From Thiohalobacter thiocyanaticus (GTDB taxonomy: Bacteria; Pseudomonadota; Gammaproteobacteria; Thiohalobacterales; Thiohalobacteraceae), in contig NZ_QZMU01000001.1 in assembly GCF_003932505.1 (NCBI RefSeq), positions 1,054,001 to 1,118,000 of the forward strand: a stretch of 64,000 bases of DNA. Reading direction: 5' to 3'. Below are positions 57,159 to 64,000 of this stretch, one piece after another. The position numbers and the translations under genes are program-made. Every line of letters starts with the position of its first letter. Within the stretch, counting starts at the first letter, position 1. The notes below the pieces were generated by a model. It was not told where the DNA came from. It searched no databases and saw only the letters and a list, made by a program, of their open reading frames with translations.

Positions 57159-59465
57159 TCAGCGGCTCGGCGCCCAGTTCAGCGGCTTGTAGACCCAGAT
57201 CCGGCCCTCGTCGATATTGTGGTTCACCCCGAGATACACGTCGTATTCGGGGATGTACTCCCACTTGCCCAGGATACCGCGGAAGGGACCGGCGGTGGGC
57301 ACCTCGGGACTGGCCGCGGTGTTGGGGGCCTTCATCATGCTCCAGCCAGCGCTGCTCGCCTGGTTGGGCGGGATCAGGATCCAGACGTCGGCGTAGCCGT
57401 TCCAGAGCAGGTAGCGGTCGCGAACCGGGTCATAGTCCAGGCCGAAGTCGTCACGCTCCAGGCGTCCGGTCGGATAACCCGCGTCGAGGAACACCGGCTC
57501 GAACTGCACCGGTGGGTTGTTCGGCCCGGCCTGGTTCAGATCCCAGAACCAGAAGCCCTCGCCGGCGGTGCGCACATAGATGTTACGCAGCGGATCGTAG
57601 GCGCCGGCACCCTGACGGCTCCAGATATCGCCCACGCCGCGGGTACCGACCAGTTCCAGCACGTCCTGGCTGGCATCGTCCGGATCGTTGACACTGTACT
57701 TCCACACCCCCGCGCCGGTATTGAAATAGATCACATCGATGCCGTTCTGTACCACCACGTCGGAGGTGCCGTTGATGAAGGTCTTCTGCAGGAGGTCGAC
57801 GCTGAGCTGACTGGTCGAACCGGTGATGAGACTGTCGCGGTTGTCCCACATCCGGCCGCCCTCGACCTGGGTATAGACCTCCGGCTTGACCTGCGAGCCG
57901 GTGGTTCCACCCACCTTGCCGGCATCGGCACGGCTGGGATCCCAGAAGTAGGGGCCGGTCTTGACCAGCTCGTCGCCGACCAGCTTGACGAAGTTGCCGC
58001 TGCCGTAGGCCGCGCCGCCGAAGGTGACGAAGCGATCAGCCACCGGCAGGTAGTCCGAGTTGTCATAGGTGTGCGAGGAGATGGGGGCATTGAACACCCC
58101 GTCGATGGCCTCGTAGTGGCTGCCACCCACACCCAGTGGCTGGCAGACGATGTCGCTGGGCAGGGAGGCGCGCTCCCAGCGCATGGTGGAGGTGCGGAAC
58201 CGGTACACCTCGTTGCCGGCATAATTGGCATGCCCGCCGCCCCAGAAGATCAGATCACCCCGGTTCGGGTCCCAGGCCATGGAGCTCCAGGCGCGCAGGA
58301 TGGCGCGCGGGCTGCCGGGAATGGTCGAGCCGTTGCAGTACTCCGGCTGCACCCGCTGATCCTCGGGGGTCCAGACCGAATCGAAACGGTTCATGTTCAA
58401 TTGCTGCCAGGTTCCCGCCTCCATCGGCTGCAGCATGTCCATAAACCGGTCGCCGGTGGGCTGCAGGGCGCTGACCGTGATGTTGTCCGGGTCGCTCTCC
58501 AGCTGACCATCGCTGACCACCAGGCTGAAACGGTAATCGCCTGCCACGTCGGCGACGAACTGCGGCATGACCGCGGCCGGATCGCTGAGCATGGCGAGAC
58601 TGCCGTCGGGCCGGTTGACCAGGCTCCACTGGTAGCTCAGGGCGTCGTTGTCGGGATCGTAGGAGGCCGAGGCATCCAGTGTCACCGTGTCGCCCGGTGT
58701 GACACTGAAATCGCTGCCGGCATGCGCCACCGGCCGGGCATTGAGGGTCGTGATCCCGACGCTGTCGGTCGCACGCGCGCCGGCACCATCATAGACAGTG
58801 AGCTCGACCCGGTAGCTGCCGTGCAGATCCGGCACCAGTGTCGCCTGATCGCTCCAGGGATCGAGCAACTGGGCTGCGCTGCCGGAAGGGACCTCGGCCA
58901 GGGTCCAGTGATAGTGCAGAACATCGTCCGCATCGTCATCGTAGGAGCCGCGCCCGTCCAGCACGACATATTCGCCGGGATAGGCGGTCGTATCAGAACC
59001 GGCCATGGCCACCGGGGGACTGTTCGTCAGCAGCGGCGTCCAGCCGCTTGGTCCGGGTTCCTGCCCATAGGCCTGTCTGAGCAAGGAGAAATCCTGCAGA
59101 TTGACGATGCCGTCGCCGTTCATATCCACATCAGGATCAGCGCTGCCATAGGCCTGCCGTAACAGAGAAAAATCCTGCAGATTAACGAAACCGCTATTAT
59201 CAAAATCGGCATCACAACGATTGCCGTAGCCGTCGGCATCGGTATCTGACTGATCGGGATTGGCCACCAGGAGACAGTTATCACAGGCATCCCCAACGCC
59301 ATCCTGATCAGTATCCAGCTGATCGGAATCCGCCAGCATGGGGCAGTTGTCCACGGCCTGAACGGTCATGGGAGCAAGGCTCAGGACAGAGCACAATACC
59401 GTGCCCAGGAAAGCGGCGCGTCTTGTCACGCCGTGAACAGATAACGACAGGCCTGAAGAGGACAT
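57159..59465 (-). CDS. Large secreted protein with TSP3-like, dockerin-like and PKD modules
   Basis: The product is 768 residues from the ATG at 59465. Signal peptide 1-37. Residues 41-84 hold calcium-binding thrombospondin-3-like repeats (DTDQDGVGDACDNC). Residues 87-134 hold two dockerin-like EF-hand units (DFDNSGFVNLQDFSLLRQAY and DMNGDGIVNLQDFSLLRQAY). Two PKD-type domains follow (~150-340). The C-terminal ~400 residues are Trp/Gly/Asn-rich (WGGGHANYAGNEVYRF) with a propeller-like repetition, but no enzyme motif I can name. It is extracellular or surface-bound. Export by the type II system encoded at the right end is possible but not shown. Confidence 0.85.
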   Translation of the reverse strand: MSSSGLSLSVHGVTRRAAFLGTVLCSVLSLAPMTVQAVDNCPMLADSDQLDTDQDGVGDACDNCLLVANPDQSDTDADGYGNRCDADFDNSGFVNLQDFSLLRQAYGSADPDVDMNGDGIVNLQDFSLLRQAYGQEPGPSGWTPLLTNSPPVAMAGSDTTAYPGEYVVLDGRGSYDDDADDVLHYHWTLAEVPSGSAAQLLDPWSDQATLVPDLHGSYRVELTVYDGAGARATDSVGITTLNARPVAHAGSDFSVTPGDTVTLDASASYDPDNDALSYQWSLVNRPDGSLAMLSDPAAVMPQFVADVAGDYRFSLVVSDGQLESDPDNITVSALQPTGDRFMDMLQPMEAGTWQQLNMNRFDSVWTPEDQRVQPEYCNGSTIPGSPRAILRAWSSMAWDPNRGDLIFWGGGHANYAGNEVYRFRTSTMRWERASLPSDIVCQPLGVGGSHYEAIDGVFNAPISSHTYDNSDYLPVADRFVTFGGAAYGSGNFVKLVGDELVKTGPYFWDPSRADAGKVGGTTGSQVKPEVYTQVEGGRMWDNRDSLITGSTSQLSVDLLQKTFINGTSDVVVQNGIDVIYFNTGAGVWKYSVNDPDDASQDVLELVGTRGVGDIWSRQGAGAYDPLRNIYVRTAGEGFWFWDLNQAGPNNPPVQFEPVFLDAGYPTGRLERDDFGLDYDPVRDRYLLWNGYADVWILIPPNQASSAGWSMMKAPNTAASPEVPTAGPFRGILGKWEYIPEYDVYLGVNHNIDEGRIWVYKPLNWAPSR

Positions 59466-59639
59466 GATACTGCTCCCATTATTTGAGTTATTCGACGGAA
59501 CACGCGCGTCGCAGCGCCTGTACCGGGAGGGTTTCCGGAGTATATACCAGGGGGCCCGTTTTTCCAGCGCCCCTTTGGCCACCAGGGTACGGCGGGCCCG
59601 CGAAGGTGAAACGTCTTCGCCGCAAGCAGCATTCCGGGG

Positions 59640-60848
59640 CTATCCGGCCTCGCCGCGTCTTGCCAGATAGCCCCGGTAATAGACTGCAAATCCCAGACAC
59701 ACCGCCCCCAGCAGCAGCACGGTGAACTGCACGCCCAGCACCTCGGCCAGGGCGCCGGCGGCCAGGTTGCCGACCGGCGACAGGCCGATGAAGATCACCG
59801 AAAACAGCGACATAACCCGCCCGCGCAGGGCATCCGGGGCGGACAGCTGCAGGAAGGTGTTGGTCGAGGCCACCAGGGTGGTGATGGCATAACCGGTCAG
59901 CACCACCAGCAGCAGGGCCACGCCGATCCAGGGCGTGTAGGCAAACAGCATCAGACCCAGCCCCAGCAGCAGGCCGGCGCCGGCAATGAGACGCTCCAGG
60001 CCCTCGCCCTTCTCGCGCTGCGCCAGCCGCAGGGCCCCGCCCAGCGCACCCAGCCCGGCCACGCCGACCAGCAGTCCCAGCAGATCAGAGCCGCCGCCGA
60101 AGACCTCGCGGGCGAACACCGGCATGAGTACCAGGTAGGGATTGGCGAACAGGCTGACCGCGCCCACGATCATCAGGGCATAGCGCAGCTCGGGCCGCTG
60201 CCAGGCGAACTTCAGCCCCTCCCATACCCCCTCCTGACGGCGTTCCAGCTCATCCGGCGTGACCGGCGTGCGGATACGCAGGATGGCCAGGATCACGGCC
60301 AGGAAGGACAGCGCATTGAGCAGGATCACCGGGCCCTCGCCCCACAGGGCGATCAACCAGCCGGCCAGCATCGGCCCCAGGAAGCGGGCGAAGTTGAAGG
60401 TACTGGAATTGAGCGCAACGGCATTGTGCAGCTCCTCGCGCGGCACCAGCAGGGCGACCAGGGTATGCCGGGCCGGGATCTCCACCGCGTGCACCAGGCC
60501 CAGCAGCAGCGCCAGAACCATGATCCACTGCACCGTCACCAGGCCGGTGACGGTCAGCAGCCCCAGGGTCAGGGCCTGCAGACAGGCCAGCACCTGCGCA
60601 CCCAGGAACAGCCGCAGCCGCGGCAGCCGGTCGGCGATCACGCCGCCGAACAGTCCGAACACCAGCACCGGTGCCAGGCTGAGAAAGCTCACCAGCCCGA
60701 GCATGAAACTGGACTCGGTCAGCCGGTACACCAGCCAGGCCTGGGCCACGTTCTGCATCCAGGTCCCGTTGAGCGAGACCAGCTGGCCGAAGAAATACAG
60801 CCGGTAATTGGAATGACGCAGCGAGCGGGTCAGGCGTTGCCAGCGCAT
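59640..60848 (-). CDS. MFS transporter, EntS-like (MFS_3)
   Basis: The product is 402 residues with about 12 hydrophobic spans. The start LRHSNYRLYFFGQLVSLNGTWMQ and the loop GGVIADRLPRLRLFLGAQ are typical of the MFS_3 group that includes the enterobactin exporter EntS and macrolide exporters. The substrate is unknown; a siderophore or drug is possible. No siderophore genes are nearby. Confidence 0.9.
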   Translation of the reverse strand: MRWQRLTRSLRHSNYRLYFFGQLVSLNGTWMQNVAQAWLVYRLTESSFMLGLVSFLSLAPVLVFGLFGGVIADRLPRLRLFLGAQVLACLQALTLGLLTVTGLVTVQWIMVLALLLGLVHAVEIPARHTLVALLVPREELHNAVALNSSTFNFARFLGPMLAGWLIALWGEGPVILLNALSFLAVILAILRIRTPVTPDELERRQEGVWEGLKFAWQRPELRYALMIVGAVSLFANPYLVLMPVFAREVFGGGSDLLGLLVGVAGLGALGGALRLAQREKGEGLERLIAGAGLLLGLGLMLFAYTPWIGVALLLVVLTGYAITTLVASTNTFLQLSAPDALRGRVMSLFSVIFIGLSPVGNLAAGALAEVLGVQFTVLLLGAVCLGFAVYYRGYLARRGEAG

Positions 60849-60896
60849 GGGATTGCGATGCCTCGGTCATTGATAACAGGCGAAGGCGGGATTATA

Positions 60897-61033
60897 GCCA
60901 CGGATGAACACGGACATGAAAAGCGTTAACCGCGAAGGCGTCGAAGGCGCGCGAAGGTAATAAATAATCTCGTATTCTTTGCGCGCCTTCGGCGCCTTCG
61001 CGGTTTGAAGCTTTTCCGTGTCCAGCCGTGGCT
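60897..61033. repeat. Nested palindrome: ACACGGA outer arms around a GCGAAGGCG repeat
   Basis: The outer arms are AGCCACGGATGAACACGGAC (60897) and the partner ending CGTGTCCAGCCGTGGCT at 61033. The inner palindrome has AACCGCGAAGGCGTCGAAGG (60928) and CCTTCGGCGCCTTCGCGGTT. It lies between same-strand genes. Confidence 0.9.
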
Positions 61034-61056
61034 CGAAGACCACCAGGACAAAAGAC

Positions 61057-62283
61057 TCAGCGCACCATCTGGTTGAGATCGAAGATGGGCAGCAGGATGG
61101 CGAGCACGATCAGCAGTACCACCACGCCCATGAACACGATGAGCAGCGGCTCGAACAGGGCCATGAGGGTGCCGATCAGGGTCTCGACCTCGCGCTCCTG
61201 GCTGATGGCGGCCCGTTCCAGCATGGACTCGAGCTGACCGCTGGTCTCGCCACTGGCGATCAGGTGCAGGGTCATGGGAGGGAAATAACCGCTGCGCTGC
61301 ATGGCGGCCTGGATGCTGGAGCCCTCGCGCACCCGGCGCGCCGCCTCCTCCACCGCCTCGCGCATGGGCTCGTTGACGATGACCTGGCCGGCGATGCGCA
61401 GGCCCTCCAGCACCGGCACGCCGCTGCTGACCAGGATGCTGAGCGTGCGCGCAAAGCGTGCCGTGTTCACCCCCTTGACCAGACGCGCGATCAGCGGCAA
61501 CGACAGGTACAGACGGTGCAGCCGGCGCCGCGGACCGGGCCGGCGGAACAGCCAGCCGCCGCCGATCACGCCCGCCACCAGCAGGATCAGCAGCAGCCAG
61601 CCCCAATGCTGGAAGAAATCGCTGATGGCGATGAGGATGCGGGTCAGCAGCGGCAGGGTCTGGCCGATGTTGTCGAACACCTGCACCACCTGCGGCACCA
61701 CATAGGCCAGCAGCAGCCCGACCACGACCAGGGCCATGACGGTCAGCATCACCGGATAGAACAGCGCCATCTGGATCTTGGCGCGCATCTGCTGGCGCGC
61801 CTCGGTGTAGTCGGCCAGCCGTTCCAGTACCACGTCCAGATGTCCGGACTGTTCGCCCGCGGCCACGGTGGCGCGGTAGAGCTCCGGGAACACATGTGGG
61901 AAATCGCCCAGCCCGCTGGCCAGGCTGTGGCCTTCCATCACCCGCGCCCGCACCGCCAGCAGCAGATTGCCCAGCCGCTCCTTCTCCGTCTGCTGGGCCA
62001 CCGCGCGCAGCGACTCCTCCAGCGGCGTGCCGGAGCGCACCAGGGTGGCGAGCTGGCGGGTCAACAGGGCCAGGTCGGTGGCACTGACCCCGCGGCGCAG
62101 GCGCAGTCCCGGGCCACGCGGTCTGCCCCGGCCGGATTCCTCCTGCGCCACCGGCTCCACCGCCATGGGGGTGAGCTGGCGTTCACGCAGCTGCTGGCGT
62201 ACCTGGCGGGCGGTATCGCCCTCCAGCACACCGCTGCGTTCGCGGCCCTTGGTATCCAGTGCGGTGTATTCGAATGCGGGCAT
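61057..62283 (-). CDS. gspF: Type II secretion inner-membrane protein GspF
   Basis: The product is 408 residues. It begins MPAFEYTALDTKGRERSGVL, the family start, and has two homologous halves each with a cytoplasmic helical domain (FARTLSILVSSGVPVLEGLR in the second) and three membrane spans in total. It is the platform protein for pseudopilus assembly. gspE lies upstream on the same strand, separated by a 164 bp palindrome. The other gsp genes are probably beyond the right end or elsewhere. Confidence 0.93.
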   Translation of the reverse strand: MPAFEYTALDTKGRERSGVLEGDTARQVRQQLRERQLTPMAVEPVAQEESGRGRPRGPGLRLRRGVSATDLALLTRQLATLVRSGTPLEESLRAVAQQTEKERLGNLLLAVRARVMEGHSLASGLGDFPHVFPELYRATVAAGEQSGHLDVVLERLADYTEARQQMRAKIQMALFYPVMLTVMALVVVGLLLAYVVPQVVQVFDNIGQTLPLLTRILIAISDFFQHWGWLLLILLVAGVIGGGWLFRRPGPRRRLHRLYLSLPLIARLVKGVNTARFARTLSILVSSGVPVLEGLRIAGQVIVNEPMREAVEEAARRVREGSSIQAAMQRSGYFPPMTLHLIASGETSGQLESMLERAAISQEREVETLIGTLMALFEPLLIVFMGVVVLLIVLAILLPIFDLNQMVR

Positions 62284-62309
62284 GGGGATCAGTAAAGTCG
62301 TTTACAGAT

Positions 62310-62473
62310 AACCGCCAGGACGCCAAAGGCGCCAAGGGTTAGAAATGCATGATTCAGACTGCATCGAATTGACCTGTCGTTCCGACGGTCTTATGGAACG
62401 CCAGCAAAGATCCCCATCGGGGTGTGGTTTAGAAAGCATGTTCACACTCGGCGCCCTTGGCGCCTTGGCGGTT
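62310..62473. repeat. Palindromic repeat, CGCCAAAGGCGCCAAGG type
   Basis: AACCGCCAGGACGCCAAAGG (62310) faces CCTTGGCGCCTTGGCGGTT ending 62473. An inner pair (AAATGCATGATTCAGACTG... and the partner around AGAAAGCATG) is partial. It separates gspE from gspF. Confidence 0.85.
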
Positions 62474-62480
62474 CAATCAA

Positions 62481-63995
62481 TCAGTCTTCCCGCGTCACCC
62501 GCAGCACTTCCTCCAGGCTGGTGTCGCCCTGCAGCACCAGGCGGGCGCCATCCTGGCGCAGGCTGGGGGCGCGGGTGCGTACATAGCGTTCGATCTCGTA
62601 CTCGCCGGCACCGTCGTGCACCATCTGGGCCATGTGCTCATCGACCTCGAGCAGTTCATAGATGCCGGTACGGCCCTGGTAGCCGAGCTGGTTGCAGGTG
62701 GCACAGCCGGCGGCCTTGTACAGGGTGGGTGGCTCCGCGATGTCGACCTCGAGCGCCCGGCAGTCGGCTTCGTTGGCGGTATAGGGCACCTTGCATTCAT
62801 GGCACAGCACCCGTACCAGCCGCTGCGCCAGCACACCGACCAGGCTGGAGGCGACCAGGAAGGGCTCCACCCCCATGTCGCGCAGGCGGGTGACGGCGCC
62901 GACGGCGCTGTTGGTATGCAGGGTGGAGAGCACCAGGTGGCCGGTGAGGCTGGCCTGCACGGCGATCTCGGCCGTCTCCAGGTCGCGGATCTCGCCCACC
63001 ATCACCACGTCCGGGTCCTGGCGCAGGATGGCACGCAGGCCGCGGGCGAAGCTCATGTCCACCTTGGTGCTGACCTGGGTCTGGCCGATACCGTCCAGAT
63101 AGTACTCGATCGGATCCTCCACCGTGAGGATATTACGGCTGCGGTCGTTCAATGCCGACAGCACGGCATACAGGGTGGTGGTTTTACCCGAGCCGGTGGG
63201 GCCGGTGACCAGGATGATGCCGTGCGGGCGCTTGATGATGCGGTCCATGACCGCGCGGGTGGCCGGGTCCATGCCCAGGTGCTTCAGGTCCAGGCGCCCG
63301 GCCTGCTTGTCCAGCAGGCGCATCACCACCCGCTCGCCGTGACCGGACGGCAGGGTGGAGACACGCACATCCACCGGCCGGCCGGCGATGCGCAGCGAGA
63401 TGCGCCCGTCCTGGGGCAGGCGCTTCTCGGCGATGTCCAGCCTGGCCATGACCTTGACGCGGGAGACGATCAGCGGCGCGAGCACCCGCTGCGGCTGCAG
63501 CACCTCGCGCAGTACGCCGTCGACGCGGAAGCGCACCACCAGGCGGTTCTCGTAAGTCTCGATATGGATGTCGGAGGCGTTTTCCTTGACCGCTTCGGTG
63601 AGAATGGCGTTGATCAGCCGGATGATGGGCGCGTCGTCCTCGCTCTCCAGCAGGTCCTCGGGCTCGGGCAGCTGCTCGGCGATGCTGTTGAGATCCGACT
63701 CGTCGCCCAGGTCCTCCATCGCAAGCATGGTGCGGTTGGAACCCTGTTCGTAGGCTGCGGCCAGCAGGCCGTCGAACTGCTCGGCGGGAACCTCCTCCAG
63801 CGCCAGCGGCACCTGCAGGTGGCGGCGCAGCTCGGCCAGCGCCGCCGGCCGGGCATCGGGCCGGCACTTGACCCGCGCCCGGCCGTCCTCGACCTGCTCG
63901 ACCAACACTCCGTGACGCTTGGCAAAGGCAAAGCCCGGCAGCGCCGGTTCGGCCGATTCGGCCGCCTCCTGCATCACCTGGCCGGGGTCTTCCAT
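62481..63995 (-). CDS. gspE: Type II secretion ATPase GspE
   Basis: The product is 504 residues. The N-terminal ~110 residues are the GspL-binding region. Walker A is GPTGSGKT (265-272), the Asp box and Walker B region include [20 protein letters not shown], and a four-Cys zinc site follows (LCHECKVPY, then [11 protein letters not shown]). It powers pseudopilus growth on the inner face of the membrane. The start at 63995 is 5 bases from the window edge, so its upstream region is not visible; the length is normal for a complete protein. Confidence 0.94.
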   Translation of the reverse strand: MEDPGQVMQEAAESAEPALPGFAFAKRHGVLVEQVEDGRARVKCRPDARPAALAELRRHLQVPLALEEVPAEQFDGLLAAAYEQGSNRTMLAMEDLGDESDLNSIAEQLPEPEDLLESEDDAPIIRLINAILTEAVKENASDIHIETYENRLVVRFRVDGVLREVLQPQRVLAPLIVSRVKVMARLDIAEKRLPQDGRISLRIAGRPVDVRVSTLPSGHGERVVMRLLDKQAGRLDLKHLGMDPATRAVMDRIIKRPHGIILVTGPTGSGKTTTLYAVLSALNDRSRNILTVEDPIEYYLDGIGQTQVSTKVDMSFARGLRAILRQDPDVVMVGEIRDLETAEIAVQASLTGHLVLSTLHTNSAVGAVTRLRDMGVEPFLVASSLVGVLAQRLVRVLCHECKVPYTANEADCRALEVDIAEPPTLYKAAGCATCNQLGYQGRTGIYELLEVDEHMAQMVHDGAGEYEIERYVRTRAPSLRQDGARLVLQGDTSLEEVLRVTRED

Positions 63996-64000
63996 CGTCA

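Overview
The window is about 64 kb of GC-rich bacterial chromosome with 65 protein genes I can support. I see no tRNA, rRNA, CRISPR array, prophage or recognisable insertion-sequence transposase. The gene content is gammaproteobacterial: Rsd/AlgQ, AmpD-AmpE, ZapE, ZapG/YhcB, SelO, TrmH, CpdA, a fused-type ArgA, GspE/GspF and a Fur-controlled FbpABC iron transporter. A DsrC with both redox cysteines (CX10C) points to a sulfur-metabolising member, probably near the Chromatiales, but that placement is inference.

Layout. 0-5.9 kb: a possible metal-linked outer-membrane protein pair, a DnaJ-related protein, several unknowns, an orphan MbcA/Xre-type antitoxin-like protein and a cyclic-nucleotide-binding/rhodanese fusion. 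5.9-13.4 kb: YgiQ radical SAM protein, small conserved proteins, a ferredoxin-reductase, a membrane metallopeptidase and MsrB. 13.5-18.4 kb: fbpABC plus a translationally coupled slyD-like gene behind a Fur-box promoter. 18.5-26.7 kb: SelO, an inositol-monophosphatase-family enzyme, a PilZ protein, DsrC, ZapE and GloB. 26.9-32.4 kb: fructose-1,6-bisphosphatase, Rsd, an IscR-like regulator without iron-sulfur ligands, and a spermidine-synthase-like/RibD-C/Nudix operon. 32.7-45 kb: chemoreceptor, dehydrogenase, HPP transporter, TrmH, ZapG, a lipoprotein, a YbaK-HDOD fusion, exonuclease III, and the AmpD-AmpE-phosphatase operon. 45-57 kb: IlvD, an Aer-like receptor, an ATP-grasp ligase plus acetyltransferase/C39-peptidase pair, ArgE-ArgA-CpdA and FumC. 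57-64 kb: a large secreted protein (thrombospondin-3, dockerin-like and PKD modules), an MFS exporter, GspF and GspE.

The most unusual feature is the intergenic DNA. Three loci (16.8, 21.6 and 25.1 kb) carry 265-267 bp elements with one architecture: an outer stem enclosing two hairpins (a three-way junction). Within each copy the two arms of a stem match each other almost perfectly, but stem sequences differ between copies while the hairpin interiors stay similar. That is a covariation signature of a structured element. A second group of about 22 long inverted repeats, often nested inside one another, has arms built from short tandem units. They occupy 12 of the 15 convergent gene junctions but only 2 of 14 divergent ones (3 of 14 counting the three-way element at zapE/gloB). 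Several supply stop codons, and one three-way element supplies the GTG start of fbpB.

Other points worth attention are the cysteine-less IscR-like regulator with two IscR-type operators in its own promoter, and the two-gene ATP-grasp/acetyltransferase-peptidase system, which is a candidate peptide-tagging or peptide-synthesis pathway.
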